NCBI GenBank assembly: GCA_048264125.1
Contig: JBLXDM010000007.1
Coordinates: 186,001 to 250,000, forward strand
Reading direction: 5' to 3'
DNA length: 64,000 nucleotides
From: M1-B18 sp048264125
GTDB taxonomy: Bacteria; Bacillota; Clostridia; Peptostreptococcales; Natronincolaceae
The translations under genes were made by a program, and so were the position numbers. Positions 49,307 to 58,922 of the stretch are shown here, piece by piece; position 1 is the first letter of the stretch, and each line of letters begins with the position of its first letter. The notes below the pieces were generated by a model that saw nothing but the letters and a program-made list of their open reading frames with translations, searched no databases and was not told the DNA's origin.

Positions 49307-51061
49307 ATGAATACAAAATTTAATAAACAGCCATTTATCGAAGTAAAGGGCTATGAAAATAATCACTCATGGGCGGGCTATGGGCCAATTATAGATGAGT
49401 TAAAATTAAATCTAAGCGCTATAAATAAAGAGAAAAAAATTCTTGCAATAGATTTTTATCCAGGTGTTAGAGTAGATGAAATTCGCCGTCATATTATTAA
49501 GGAATTTCCTAATGCAGGCTTAATTCATACAGATGAAGCGATTTTTTACAGCTGCGAATACGTGACTGATAGGATTAAGGATCACATGACGGAGGATAGA
49601 GTATTTGGCGTGATGAGTCATCATCAATTTAAAGATTTCATCGATCCAAGCAGGCTTCAAGCTGCAAGAAAGCAAATAGAGGAGGCTGATGGCTTAATAA
49701 TTATTTATGGTGTGGCTGCTGGTCTGATAATTAAGCCGGATATACACATCTATCTAGATTTAGCTAGATGGGAAATACAGCAAAGATATCGTAATGGAGA
49801 GCTTCCAAACTGGAAGCATAACAATTATAATGAGGATACCCTAAGAAAATATAAGAGAGGCTTCTTTTTTGAATGGAGAATGGCTGATAGCTATAAAAAG
49901 GAGCATTTTGAAGATTTTGATTATATTCTAGATACAAATTTAAAAGCTGCACCTAGGATGATTACAGCAAAATCCTTCCTGGCAGGCTTGGAAAGGGCAA
50001 CAACCCAGCCCTTTAGTGTAGTGCCCTTCTTTGATCCGGGGGTGTGGGGTGGTCAATGGATGAAGGAAGTATGCGACCTAGAGCGAAATGCAGAAAATTA
50101 TGCCTGGTGCTTTAATTGTGTTCCTGAGGAAAATTCACTGCTTCTGAAGGTGGGAGATGTCGTTGTAGAGGTCCCTTCTATTAATCTGGTGTTTAAATAT
50201 CCTCGAGCGTTACTGGGGGAAAAGGTTCATGCCAGATTTGGTACTGAGTTTCCGATTCGATTTGATCTTCTTGATACGATGGAGGGGGGAAACCTATCTT
50301 TGCAGGTGCACCCATTGACAGAATATATTCAAGAATGCTTTGGAATGCACTATACTCAGGATGAATCCTATTATATGCTAGATGCAAAGGAAGATGCACA
50401 TGTGTACCTTGGTGTTAAGACAGGGACAACGAAAGAAAAGTTTTTCGGAGATTTAGTAAAAGCTCAAGAAGGAGAAATGGAATTTTCTGTTGAAAAGTAT
50501 ATTAACAAAATTTCAGCTAAAAAGCACGATCACTTTTTAATCCCAGCAGGTACAGCCCACTGCTCAGGTGCTGACTCAATGGTTCTGGAGGTTTCATCTA
50601 CGCCATACATTTTTACTTTTAAATTATGGGATTGGGGAAGATTAGGCTTAGATGGAAAACCAAGACCGATTCATATGGCGCATGGATCAAAGGTTTTACA
50701 ATTCGACAGAGATACCGAATGGACAATGAATCATTTGGTTAATCAAATACAGAAGATTAATGATGGAGATGGGTGGAGGGAGGAGCGAACAGGCCTACAT
50801 GATACGCAATTTATCGAGACGAGAAGACATTGGTTTAGTGTGCCGGTCCTTCATGACACCAATGGAGAGGTAAATGTATTGAATTTAGTTGAAGGAGAAC
50901 AGGCTATTGTAGAATCGCCGGAGGGTGGCTTCGAACCCTTTATTGTAAATTATGCCGAGACATTTATTGTGCCGGCTGCAGTTGGGAAGTATGCAATAAG
51001 ACCCTATGGGGCAAGTACCGGTAAAGAAATTGCTACAATAAAGGCTTATGTAAGGTTTTAG
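49307..51061 (+). CDS. manA: Kinase-like domain fused to class I mannose-6-phosphate isomerase
   Basis: A 584-residue two-domain protein. The N-terminal 230 residues have a nucleoside/shikimate-kinase-like look: KILAIDFYPGVRVDEIRRHI, then EADGLIIIYGVAA and KPDIHIYLDLARWEIQQRY; the P-loop is not canonical. The C-terminal 350 residues are a type I phosphomannose isomerase with LSLQVHPLTEY, YMLDAKEDAHVYLG, IPAGTAHCSG and KLWDWGRLGLDGKPRPIH. It interconverts mannose-6-P and fructose-6-P. I use ATG 49307; the ATG at 49292 overlaps the GGGGGA binding site. Confidence 0.82.
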   Translation: MNTKFNKQPFIEVKGYENNHSWAGYGPIIDELKLNLSAINKEKKILAIDFYPGVRVDEIRRHIIKEFPNAGLIHTDEAIFYSCEYVTDRIKDHMTEDRVFGVMSHHQFKDFIDPSRLQAARKQIEEADGLIIIYGVAAGLIIKPDIHIYLDLARWEIQQRYRNGELPNWKHNNYNEDTLRKYKRGFFFEWRMADSYKKEHFEDFDYILDTNLKAAPRMITAKSFLAGLERATTQPFSVVPFFDPGVWGGQWMKEVCDLERNAENYAWCFNCVPEENSLLLKVGDVVVEVPSINLVFKYPRALLGEKVHARFGTEFPIRFDLLDTMEGGNLSLQVHPLTEYIQECFGMHYTQDESYYMLDAKEDAHVYLGVKTGTTKEKFFGDLVKAQEGEMEFSVEKYINKISAKKHDHFLIPAGTAHCSGADSMVLEVSSTPYIFTFKLWDWGRLGLDGKPRPIHMAHGSKVLQFDRDTEWTMNHLVNQIQKINDGDGWREERTGLHDTQFIETRRHWFSVPVLHDTNGEVNVLNLVEGEQAIVESPEGGFEPFIVNYAETFIVPAAVGKYAIRPYGASTGKEIATIKAYVRF

Positions 51062-51201
51062 GTTCATATAAGCTTTTCAATAGTATAACTTTTTAATATT
51101 AAAGCAGAAAATAGCAGCAGTACAGCATAGTTGCTTCGTAGAATAAGTATTATATATAACCTACTGAAAAATTCGAAAACAATTTTGAGAGGGTGATTAT
51201 C

Positions 51202-51939
51202 ATTAGTTTATTAAACCACACTAAAGGGGCGCCTCCCTTGTATTATCAAATCAAAGAATTCATCAAAGAAAAGATTGAGAATGAAGAATATTTATCTGGA
51301 GATACCATACCTACAGAGCTGGAGCTTCAAAATATGTTTGGTGTCAGCAGAATTACTGTTAGACAAGCAATTAATGATCTTGTAAATGAAGGATATGTAT
51401 CTAAGATTCGAGGGAAAGGCACGGTAGTGGCTTTGAGCAAAATTGAAGAGCCCTTAAATCGGATAATGAGCTTTACTGAGGAAATGAAGCAAAGAGGCTT
51501 TATTCCAGTGACAAAATATGCAAAGGTAAGCATAGTTAAAGCAAATAAATTTATTGCAAATCACTTGGAAATTGGTTTGAGGGAAGAGGTCTATAAAATT
51601 GAAAGATTAAGGTGTGCGGATGATAGTCCAATGGTTTTCTTTATAACTTACTTAAATAAAGAATTAAATCTTCCCCTTGATGATAGAGAATATACAGGAT
51701 CTCTATACGAGCTACTGAAGAAAAATAATAATATAGAGGTTGTGCGGGCAAAGGAGTATTTTGAAGCTGCAGCCGCCGACGAGCAATTAAGCGATTTTCT
51801 AGAGGTTGGTCTATATGCTCCGGTGTTAAAAAGAACAAGGATATCCTATGACAATAGCGGAAAAGTAATAGAATACACCATCTGTTACTATCGGGCTGAT
51901 AAGTACAAATATTCTGTTGAGATAGGAAATCCGAATTAA
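51202..51939 (+). CDS. GntR family regulator, HutC/UTRA type
   Basis: About 245 residues. The winged helix (APPLYYQIKEFIKEKI, FGVSRITVRQAINDLVNEGYVSKIRGKGT) is followed by a UTRA ligand-binding domain (residues about 90-240). It most likely represses the operon from the palindrome at 44726-44749 and is released by a phosphosugar. The start is odd: a GTG at 51193 overlaps the ribosome binding site GAGAGGGTG, and the next plausible start is an ATT at 51202 with correct spacing. There is no ATG nearby. Confidence 0.88.
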   Translation: MSLLNHTKGAPPLYYQIKEFIKEKIENEEYLSGDTIPTELELQNMFGVSRITVRQAINDLVNEGYVSKIRGKGTVVALSKIEEPLNRIMSFTEEMKQRGFIPVTKYAKVSIVKANKFIANHLEIGLREEVYKIERLRCADDSPMVFFITYLNKELNLPLDDREYTGSLYELLKKNNNIEVVRAKEYFEAAAADEQLSDFLEVGLYAPVLKRTRISYDNSGKVIEYTICYYRADKYKYSVEIGNPN

Positions 51940-52033
51940 AGCATATCATTAGAATATATAGCTAATTGAATGCGTATATAAGCTGTGTTAAATGCGTTGT
52001 ATTACTATTAGCTTTAAAAGGGGACTAAGGGCT

Positions 52034-52828
52034 ATGAGCAAAAAAGCTGTATTTTTTGATGTAGATGGAACGCTAATAGATTATGTGGGAGGAATGGCCT
52101 CCGTATTAGATTCAACTAAGGAGGCAATCCGCCTAATTAGAGAAAAAGGACACTTAGCGGTTATTGCTACTGGAAGACCCATGTCATTTTTGGGTAATGA
52201 GCTATTAGACATAAAATTTGATGCTTATATTGCATCTAATGGCACCTATATAGAAATGAATAATGAGGTAATCTATAACAAGAAGCTGGATAAAGAAATC
52301 CTAAAGCAATCAGTTGAAGCCTTTAGGAAGGAAAATGTAGATTTCATTCTAGAAGGGCAGAAAAAAGCTTATTTTTCAACCTTAAATTCTGCTGCAGTTA
52401 AGGATTTCTTAGAGAAGTTTGCAATACCCAGCAAAAATATTACTGATATTTGGGATTTAGATGAGGTAGAAGTGAATAAAATGGTGGTTTTTACACAGGA
52501 TGAAAATCAGCTCAATAGATTTAAGGAATTACTGAGTGATAATTTTGTTTTTATGAATCATCCGGGGCAATCCTCCTACGATATTTACATGAAAAGCTGC
52601 ACAAAAGCAGATGGTATTAAAAGGCTTTTAAATTTTCTTAACATTGGAATAGATAATACTTATGCTTTTGGTGATGGAATGAACGATATCGAGATGCTCC
52701 AGCTGGTAAGGTATGGCGTGGCTATGGGTAATGCCAATGAAAGGCTAAAAAGTACAGCGGATTATATCACAACAGACGTGTTTTCAAATGGTATATATAA
52801 CGGACTGAGGGAGCTAAAGCTCATTTAA
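52034..52828 (+). CDS. HAD-superfamily Cof-type sugar phosphatase
   Basis: A 264-residue phosphatase with motif I FFDVDGTLIDY, motif II AVIATGRP, the C2 cap in the middle and motif IV TYAFGDGMNDIEML, as in the Cof/YidA group. It dephosphorylates sugar phosphates or related small molecules. The start is ATG 52034 after AAAAGGGG; the frame is open to 51992. Its place in the operon suggests it removes excess phosphosugar or salvages a product. Confidence 0.87.
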   Translation: MSKKAVFFDVDGTLIDYVGGMASVLDSTKEAIRLIREKGHLAVIATGRPMSFLGNELLDIKFDAYIASNGTYIEMNNEVIYNKKLDKEILKQSVEAFRKENVDFILEGQKKAYFSTLNSAAVKDFLEKFAIPSKNITDIWDLDEVEVNKMVVFTQDENQLNRFKELLSDNFVFMNHPGQSSYDIYMKSCTKADGIKRLLNFLNIGIDNTYAFGDGMNDIEMLQLVRYGVAMGNANERLKSTADYITTDVFSNGIYNGLRELKLI

Positions 52829-52866
52829 AGATAATCCCTCTAGTTCTATAAAATAAGAGGTGCAAT

Positions 52867-53811
52867 ATGAAGGCTTATCCAATAAAGCTACAACCATTAT
52901 ATAAGGCGAGAATTTGGGGTGGAAAAAACCTAGAGGCATCGTTAAACAAGGCGATTTCCTCTCTTGAACCCATAGGGGAAGCATGGGAGCTATCCTGCAG
53001 AGAAGGGGATGAAAGCATCATCTCAAACGGAAGCCTTGAAGGGCTGACCATAAGCGATGTGCTTCGACAATATGGCAGTGCTATTCTAGGGGAAAAATAT
53101 GAGGAATACATAAAACGATTCCCATTACTTATAAAGTTTATAGATGCAAACGAAAAATTATCTGTACAGGTACACCCTTATGACCAATATGCTCTGGCCC
53201 ATGAGGGAGATTTAGGCAAAACAGAAGCGTGGTATATAGTAAGTGCTAATGAAAATAGCAGGATTATCTATGGCTTAAAGGACCATTTAACAAAGGAGGG
53301 TTTCATTTCTTCTTTAGAAAATGGCAGCATCGAAGACACTTTAAATGAGGTTCAGGTTAAGGCTGGAGATATTATTTTTATACCAGCTGGGACCGTACAT
53401 GCCATTGGTGAAGGTATTGTTTTATTTGAGGTGCAGCAAAATTCTGATGTGACCTACCGTTTATATGACTGGCAGCGGGTAGGGCTGGATGGTAAGGCTA
53501 GAGAGCTACATATAGACAAGGCGTTAGATGTGATCAGCTTTAATAATAAGAATAAAACAATAGTAAATCAAAAGCTTTCCTGTGATTTGTTTACCATAGA
53601 AGAAATAATCTGTGTAGATTCCTATAATCATATTCTCACGGGGGCTTATTTTGAAGTATTAACCTTTATAGAAGGTAAGGGTGAGATTGAATACGGAGAA
53701 GGGAATAGGGAGCCTGCTAATTTGGGAGACACATTTCTAATACCTGCTTCTTTGGGAATGTATAAGATTGTAGGGGGCTGCAGGCTGTTGAAAACCTATA
53801 TTGAGAACTAA
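52867..53811 (+). CDS. manA: Class I mannose-6-phosphate isomerase
   Basis: A 314-residue zinc enzyme that interconverts mannose-6-P and fructose-6-P. Signatures are ARIWGGKNLE, LSVQVHPYDQYA (zinc ligands), KTEAWYIV, IFIPAGTVHAIGEG and YRLYDWQRVGLDGKARELH. It is a second copy besides the fused enzyme at 49307. Its length is that of the stand-alone Firmicute ManA. GAGGTGCAAT precedes the ATG. Confidence 0.92.
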   Translation: MKAYPIKLQPLYKARIWGGKNLEASLNKAISSLEPIGEAWELSCREGDESIISNGSLEGLTISDVLRQYGSAILGEKYEEYIKRFPLLIKFIDANEKLSVQVHPYDQYALAHEGDLGKTEAWYIVSANENSRIIYGLKDHLTKEGFISSLENGSIEDTLNEVQVKAGDIIFIPAGTVHAIGEGIVLFEVQQNSDVTYRLYDWQRVGLDGKARELHIDKALDVISFNNKNKTIVNQKLSCDLFTIEEIICVDSYNHILTGAYFEVLTFIEGKGEIEYGEGNREPANLGDTFLIPASLGMYKIVGGCRLLKTYIEN

Positions 53812-53924
53812 AGCACTTCATGGGTTTTTAGCCCCTTAGTGCATTGGAAATAAAACAGACCTTACTATGAAATGAAAAATAAGTGAATGAGCTATACATA
53901 TATTAGTGAAATGGAAGTGATGAT

Positions 53925-54188
53925 ATGCTGGAAAAGAAAATTGTAATTCAAAACAAAACGGGAATACATGCAAGGCCAGCCGGTTTATTGGCAAAGGAAG
54001 CAACAAAATTTAAATCCCAGTGCATGATTATAAAAAATGGCAATAGGTATAACAGTAAAAGTATAATGAGTATTCTAAGCATGGGGGCAAGGCATGGCGA
54101 AGAGGTTACTTTAGAAATATCCGGAGAAGATGAGGATGAAGCGCATATAGCAATTATTGCTTTATTTGATTCTAATTTCGGTGAATAG
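53925..54188 (+). CDS. HPr-family phosphocarrier protein
   Basis: An 87-residue PTS phosphocarrier with the phospho-histidine in KTGIHARPAGLLAKEA (His15) and the regulatory serine region NSKSIMSILSMGA (Ser46). The helix after Ser46 resembles HPr rather than Crh because His15 is present. It is probably a dedicated HPr for this PTS, since no EI gene is here. It is the last gene of the operon. Confidence 0.92.
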   Translation: MLEKKIVIQNKTGIHARPAGLLAKEATKFKSQCMIIKNGNRYNSKSIMSILSMGARHGEEVTLEISGEDEDEAHIAIIALFDSNFGE

Positions 54189-54267
54189 CTAAGCTTGTCC
54201 ACCTAAGTAGTTTACCTCGCCCACTTGTCTACATGGCGTGCATGTCCTGAGAATAAATATTTCGCTA

Positions 54268-54296
54268 TTGTGGCAAATACGGCAGGATGTTATACT
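54268..54296 (+). promoter_or_regulatory. Candidate promoter of the coiled-coil gene
   Basis: TTGTGG (54268-54273), 17 nt, TATACT (54291-54296), about 42 bp before the ATG. Confidence 0.5.
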
Positions 54297-54337
54297 TTAA
54301 TAAGTGTAAGAATTCAAAGGCTGTGGAGGACAATAAA

Positions 54338-54652
54338 ATGGATAATCAAGAGAGAATTTTTAATCTGCTTGAAAAAATCTATACAGAGGTTCAAGATACA
54401 AAGAGAGAGCTTAAGGACACTAAATTGGAGCTTAAGCAAGATATTTCGAAGGTGGAATTAAAGCTGGAAAATGAGGTTATTGATAAAATAAGAGCCTTAT
54501 TTGACCATCGCGATATTGTAAATAATAAGCTGGATGACATGGATGAAAAAATGGATAAGCTGCAGATTGACATGAATAATCTAACTATGAAGGTTGTCCA
54601 AAGTGATAATCAAATTATTGAAATTAAGAGGAACTTAAAGGAAACCAAGTAA
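54338..54652 (+). CDS. Small coiled-coil protein
   Basis: A 104-residue, highly charged protein with heptad repeats almost throughout (IYTEVQDTKRELKDTKLEL, DDMDEKMDKLQIDMNNLTM). It resembles the many small clostridial coiled-coil proteins of unknown role. I start at ATG 54338 after GTGGAGGAC. It has no membrane segment. Confidence 0.7.
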   Translation: MDNQERIFNLLEKIYTEVQDTKRELKDTKLELKQDISKVELKLENEVIDKIRALFDHRDIVNNKLDDMDEKMDKLQIDMNNLTMKVVQSDNQIIEIKRNLKETK

Positions 54653-54725
54653 AAAAGCATATGACATCTACACATATAAAGCCTTGGTCAGATGAGAAGC
54701 TTATACATAATACAGGAGGAAGATA

Positions 54726-55211
54726 ATGGCTCAAATATTTGATAGCTTAACTACAGAAATATTAAGCTTTATAGAAAAACAGAAAATGTTCTTTATTAGC
54801 ACCGCGCCCACCTCTGAGGGAGAGGTCAATGTTTCTCCAAAGGGCTATGATACCCTCAGAATAATCAATGAAAATCGAATCATTTATCTAGATTATTATG
54901 GCAGCGGAAATGAGACTGCAAACCATATCAATGAAAATAATAGAGTTACCTTTATGTGGTGCAGCTTTGAGGAGGAGCCTGTTATTCTAAGGGCCTACGG
55001 AAGAGGGCGAGTCTTGGCTAAGGAAACAGCTGATTTTGATGGAATATACGAGGAGTATTTCAGTGAGTATCCCCAAAAACTGGTAAGGCAAATCTTTGAT
55101 GTGGATATTCATAAGGTCCAGACCAGCTGTGGCTGGGCAGTTCCATATATGGAATACAAAGGTGAAAGACGTACGTTGCATGATAATCTTGTAACCTATC
55201 TACAAAAATAA
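54726..55211 (+). CDS. Pyridoxamine 5'-phosphate oxidase-like FMN protein
   Basis: A 161-residue protein of the PNPOx split-barrel family. The start FIEKQKMFFISTAPTSEGEVNVSPKGYDTL and then GNETANHINENNRVTFMWCSFEE are typical of the FMN-binding group. The C-terminus includes CGWAVPYMEYKGER, a known block of this subfamily. It is likely a flavin reductase or FMN-binding protein; the substrate is unknown. AGGAGGAAGATA precedes the ATG. Confidence 0.87.
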   Translation: MAQIFDSLTTEILSFIEKQKMFFISTAPTSEGEVNVSPKGYDTLRIINENRIIYLDYYGSGNETANHINENNRVTFMWCSFEEEPVILRAYGRGRVLAKETADFDGIYEEYFSEYPQKLVRQIFDVDIHKVQTSCGWAVPYMEYKGERRTLHDNLVTYLQK

Positions 55212-55590
55212 ATTATTCCAAGGAGAAGCCACAAGCTTTAAAGATTATGTACATCCTTGTGAATTTAAAACTATAAATAATAGGCACTTACCTCAATCCC
55301 ATGGCTAGGAAAACTAACCATCTTAAGGGAAATTGAAGTGGGTGTTTATTTTTTTGTAGCAGCAATGGGAGCTTACACCTAAGCATTTAAAAATATAAAG
55401 ACACCTAACCATAAAATGGTAGGTGCCTAACGTTACATTGACATATGAAATGAAGCATGATAATATATTTATATCTGCACTCAAATTATAGCGATAAAAC
55501 ACATCTATCTAACTTTATTATATAACACCATGAAAGCAAAGTCAATAGGTTTTTTGAAAAATAATAAAATAATATTTGAGGAGGGTATAC
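55212..55590. other. Intergenic region with two hairpins
   Basis: A hairpin-like stretch, GGCACTTACCTCAATCCC...GGGAAATTGAAGTGGGTG (about 55283-55349), is followed by seven T residues and may end the previous gene. A second hairpin (CACCTAACCAT with ATGGTAGGTG, about 55403-55427) carries GGTGCCTAACG, similar to GGTGCCTAGCACC at about 60280. No gene seen. Confidence 0.45.
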
Positions 55591-57831
55591 ATGAACATTA
55601 ACGATGCGGAATGGGTAATTGAAAATCAGCGGCTGGCTATGGTGCTTAAGGAAATTCAAAAGCAGCTTGATGAAAAACGTGATTTTAACGAGAGGATTAA
55701 AAAAGAGGCGATTGAAACACAAAGAGAGCTATGGCAGGAGGTAGGCTCTATTTCCATCGCAAATGAGCTGGATCAGCTGGTGGATTTTATGAGCTTTATA
55801 GATGTGCTTAAAAGGCAAAAGAGAAGCCACGAATTTACTAAAAGACTGACGGAAAAATACGAGAGGATGGCTTTAGCCCCCTATTTTGGAAGAATTGATT
55901 TTAAAGAATCAGGCGAATCAAGGGCTGAAAGCTATTATATAGGCATTTCAAATTTGGCCAATGATGCGTATGATATTCTAATTTACGATTGGAGAGCACC
56001 GGTATCCAGTATGTTTTATGACTATGAAGCAGGAAAGGCCAGCTATAGCTGCCCAGAAGGAGATATTTACGGGGAAATCACGCTAAAGAGACAGTACAAA
56101 ATAAGCAAGGATAAAATTGAATATATGTTTGACAGCAATCTCGTGATAGATGATGAAATGCTGCAGGAAATCTTGGGTAAAAGCACCGATGGCAGAATGA
56201 AGGCAATAGTAACAACGATTCAAAGAGAACAGAATAGAGCGATACGTAACGAAGAATTCAAGAATTTAATTGTTCAGGGGCCAGCCGGTAGTGGTAAAAC
56301 CTCTGTTGCCCTCCATAGAGTGGCCTACCTGCTGTATAAGTACAGAGACAAGATTACAGCTCAGAACATAGTCATATTTTCACCTAATGAAATTTTTAAT
56401 GATTATATATCTAATGTATTGCCTCAGCTGGATGAAGAAAATATGTATCAGACAACCTTTAAGGCGTATATGCACAAGGCACTGGAGGTTGAGCTTAAGA
56501 AGGAAGATTATTATACTATGATGGAATATATCCTTGCTTCAAGGGATACATTGAGCTATAAAAAGAGAATTATGAATATAATATACAAGTCTTCTAAAGC
56601 GTTTATAGATGTGCTAAAGCGATATGTAAGCTACGTAGAGGGGCTTGACCGGGGGTTTGGGGATTTGCTTTTTAACGGTAGCCTAGTGATTTCATCCACT
56701 GAATTACACCAGCTATTTTATAAGGATTATAGTGAGCTGCCCCTGAAGAAAAGACTCCAAAAGATAAGGGAGAGAGTTCTATTCCTGCTAAAGCCCTACG
56801 AAAAGCAGAGGATTAATGAGATTGCTGATGAGCTATTAAAATCAGGTGGTTATATAGATAGAGCAGAGATAAGAAATAAGAGCAGGGCAATTATAAAGGA
56901 TGAAATAAAGGATTTACACAAGGAAATAAAGAGAATGACAGAATTTGATTTAGTGGATATCTATATAAAGCTATTCGAGGGGCTTGAGAATTTTGCTGTA
57001 GGCCATGACGGAAACACAGAGGAATTAAACGAAATCAAAGCCTATACTTTAGAAAATTTGAAGGCTAAAGCTCTGAATTATGAGGACCAGCCACCCCTAT
57101 TATTTCTAAAGGGAGCCTTTGGCGATTTACCCAAAACCAAAGAAATTAAGTATGTTGTTATTGATGAGGCGCAGGATTACACGCCCCTGCAATATGAAAT
57201 TTTTCATCAGCTTTTCCAGCATGCCAGTATAACTATGCTGGGGGATATAAATCAATCTATAAATCCATTTATGAATGTAGGAGACTATAGTAACGTGTTA
57301 GATATATTCACACAGGAAAATACCTGTATAATGAATTTATCTAAAAGCTACAGATCCACAATTGATATTATAGAATTTTCAAGAAGACTTTTAAATAAAG
57401 GGATTGATGCTGAATCGGTGGCGAGGCATGGTGAAAAACCTATGTTGATGGGCTTTGAACATCAGGCTGCTATCAAGGAGAGAATTCTTAAGGATATAAC
57501 AGCATATAAGGATAAGGGCTATAAATCTATAGGGATTATAACAAGGACTGCAAGAGAGGCAAAAGAGGTATATGCCTTCTTAAAGGATAAGGCCGAGGTC
57601 AAGGCAATAGTCAATGAAGAGGATGAATACATTAACAGCGCCGTCATAATACCAGTGTATCTTGCGAAAGGGCTGGAGTTTGATGTGGTTATTGTCTACA
57701 ATGCAGGAAATGGCAATTATTGCTGTGAGGAGGAACGGTTGCTGCTGTATACCGCCTGCACCAGAGCACTTCATGTGTTAAACGTATACTATTCAGGTGC
57801 CTGCACATCCTTGTTACAAGTACAGTCCTGA
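55591..57831 (+). CDS. helD: HelD-type UvrD-like helicase
   Basis: A 746-residue superfamily I helicase-like ATPase. HelD rescues stalled or dormant RNA polymerase in Firmicutes. The N-terminal coiled coil (about 15-60) is the arm that enters RNA polymerase. The motor has Walker A GPAGSGKTSVALHR (about 230-243), Walker B VVIDEAQDYTPLQYE, LSKSYRS and the late motif LAKGLEFDVVIVYNA, and the length is standard. It starts at ATG 55591 after GAGGAGGG. It is monocistronic. Confidence 0.92.
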   Translation: MNINDAEWVIENQRLAMVLKEIQKQLDEKRDFNERIKKEAIETQRELWQEVGSISIANELDQLVDFMSFIDVLKRQKRSHEFTKRLTEKYERMALAPYFGRIDFKESGESRAESYYIGISNLANDAYDILIYDWRAPVSSMFYDYEAGKASYSCPEGDIYGEITLKRQYKISKDKIEYMFDSNLVIDDEMLQEILGKSTDGRMKAIVTTIQREQNRAIRNEEFKNLIVQGPAGSGKTSVALHRVAYLLYKYRDKITAQNIVIFSPNEIFNDYISNVLPQLDEENMYQTTFKAYMHKALEVELKKEDYYTMMEYILASRDTLSYKKRIMNIIYKSSKAFIDVLKRYVSYVEGLDRGFGDLLFNGSLVISSTELHQLFYKDYSELPLKKRLQKIRERVLFLLKPYEKQRINEIADELLKSGGYIDRAEIRNKSRAIIKDEIKDLHKEIKRMTEFDLVDIYIKLFEGLENFAVGHDGNTEELNEIKAYTLENLKAKALNYEDQPPLLFLKGAFGDLPKTKEIKYVVIDEAQDYTPLQYEIFHQLFQHASITMLGDINQSINPFMNVGDYSNVLDIFTQENTCIMNLSKSYRSTIDIIEFSRRLLNKGIDAESVARHGEKPMLMGFEHQAAIKERILKDITAYKDKGYKSIGIITRTAREAKEVYAFLKDKAEVKAIVNEEDEYINSAVIIPVYLAKGLEFDVVIVYNAGNGNYCCEEERLLLYTACTRALHVLNVYYSGACTSLLQVQS

Positions 57832-57851
57832 CCTCTGATATCCATAAGCAA

Positions 57852-58211
57852 TCACATTTTAAAATAACGCTTTGCCAATTTGTACAATACTGCAGTAATC
57901 AAAACAATCATCATAATTGTAGAATTTTTGATATGTATAACAGCGCCTCTATATAATATGTAATTGAGGTAGTGAAGTACGTATATAAAAAGTCCCAATG
58001 CATAGGTGTCTGTAATATGGGAATTTGCTACAAATTCATTTGATTTAGTAGCTAGCCGGCTAAATAATATTGGTAATAAAATCAATAAAAATAGAGGGTT
58101 TCTTCCATTAGGTATTACTTCGAAGCCTGTCATCACATACAATGAAAGAATGCCTCCCCATATCGTTGCTATCAGCCAATAAGGAAAATCAATAGCTTTT
58201 ATAGCTCTCAT
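57852..58211 (-). CDS. Small four-helix membrane protein, unknown function
   Basis: About 119 residues with four hydrophobic segments (about 15-30, 40-55, 70-90, 97-113). No family recognised. ATG 58211 (MRAIKAID) or GTG 58223 could be the start; AAGGGG lies just upstream. It converges with helD and lies after the flavodoxin-type operon on the same strand. Confidence 0.6.
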   Translation of the reverse strand: MRAIKAIDFPYWLIATIWGGILSLYVMTGFEVIPNGRNPLFLLILLPILFSRLATKSNEFVANSHITDTYALGLFIYVLHYLNYILYRGAVIHIKNSTIMMIVLITAVLYKLAKRYFKM

Positions 58212-58283
58212 TAATTGGATCACCCCTTATTTTATTTGTTTGTATTGAGGAAATTGCATATTTTAATGCAATTTCCTCTGACT

Positions 58284-58922
58284 TTACAGACGTCTTAAAA
58301 TGTCTCGCTTTTTTATTCCATTCTTCTTAGCAGCTGCATTCCAAAAAAAATGAGTTCCGGCAAATTGCCAGGCGAACCGAGGGAAATTGGGGTTAACCAG
58401 CATTAATTCACCGCTGCTTTTTGAATTGATATTATTGGCCAAAATATTCAACGCTTTTCCGAGGTTTTTTAAGGGGCCATGCCCTAATGGGATTTTATCA
58501 TTTGATGCCAGCATTTCACCTGCGCCATGTCCGAGGCCCTGACCAAACCTTAGACCTGAGCGCTGGCACCAGTTTTCAAGTATCTCAAAGGCAATATGGC
58601 ATTGCCTTCCTTCGTAAAAGCCATTGTTTATTATAGCATAAACAATGATATCCTTCTCAAGCTCAGCCTTCATATGCTTTTCTAGCTCTACCAATAGCCT
58701 GAATAAATGGGAAGGGATTGCATCGATGTACAAGGGGAATGCCAATACCAAAGCATCCATTTGACAAAGCTGGCTGTATTCTTCTGCTGGAAGAGGATTT
58801 TTGATGATATGGTAATGGGTTAGTTCGTTTCCAGAGCTGATTAGGGCTTCAAGAGAATTCAGCAGAAATGCAGTATTGCTTTTTCCAGACTTTGGACTTC
58901 CGTTAATCATAGCGACCTTCAT
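58284..58922 (-). CDS. NAD(P)H-dependent FMN reductase/flavodoxin-fold protein
   Basis: A 212-residue flavodoxin-fold protein. The FMN phosphate loop is INGSPKSGKSNTAFLL, and DALVLAFPLYIDAIPSHL forms the second FMN-binding loop. It starts at ATG 58922, overlapping the previous stop by one nt (TAATG). With the gene before it and the TetR regulator it forms a three-gene operon, probably for reductive detoxification of quinones or nitro-compounds. Confidence 0.83.
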   Translation of the reverse strand: MKVAMINGSPKSGKSNTAFLLNSLEALISSGNELTHYHIIKNPLPAEEYSQLCQMDALVLAFPLYIDAIPSHLFRLLVELEKHMKAELEKDIIVYAIINNGFYEGRQCHIAFEILENWCQRSGLRFGQGLGHGAGEMLASNDKIPLGHGPLKNLGKALNILANNINSKSSGELMLVNPNFPRFAWQFAGTHFFWNAAAKKNGIKKRDILRRL

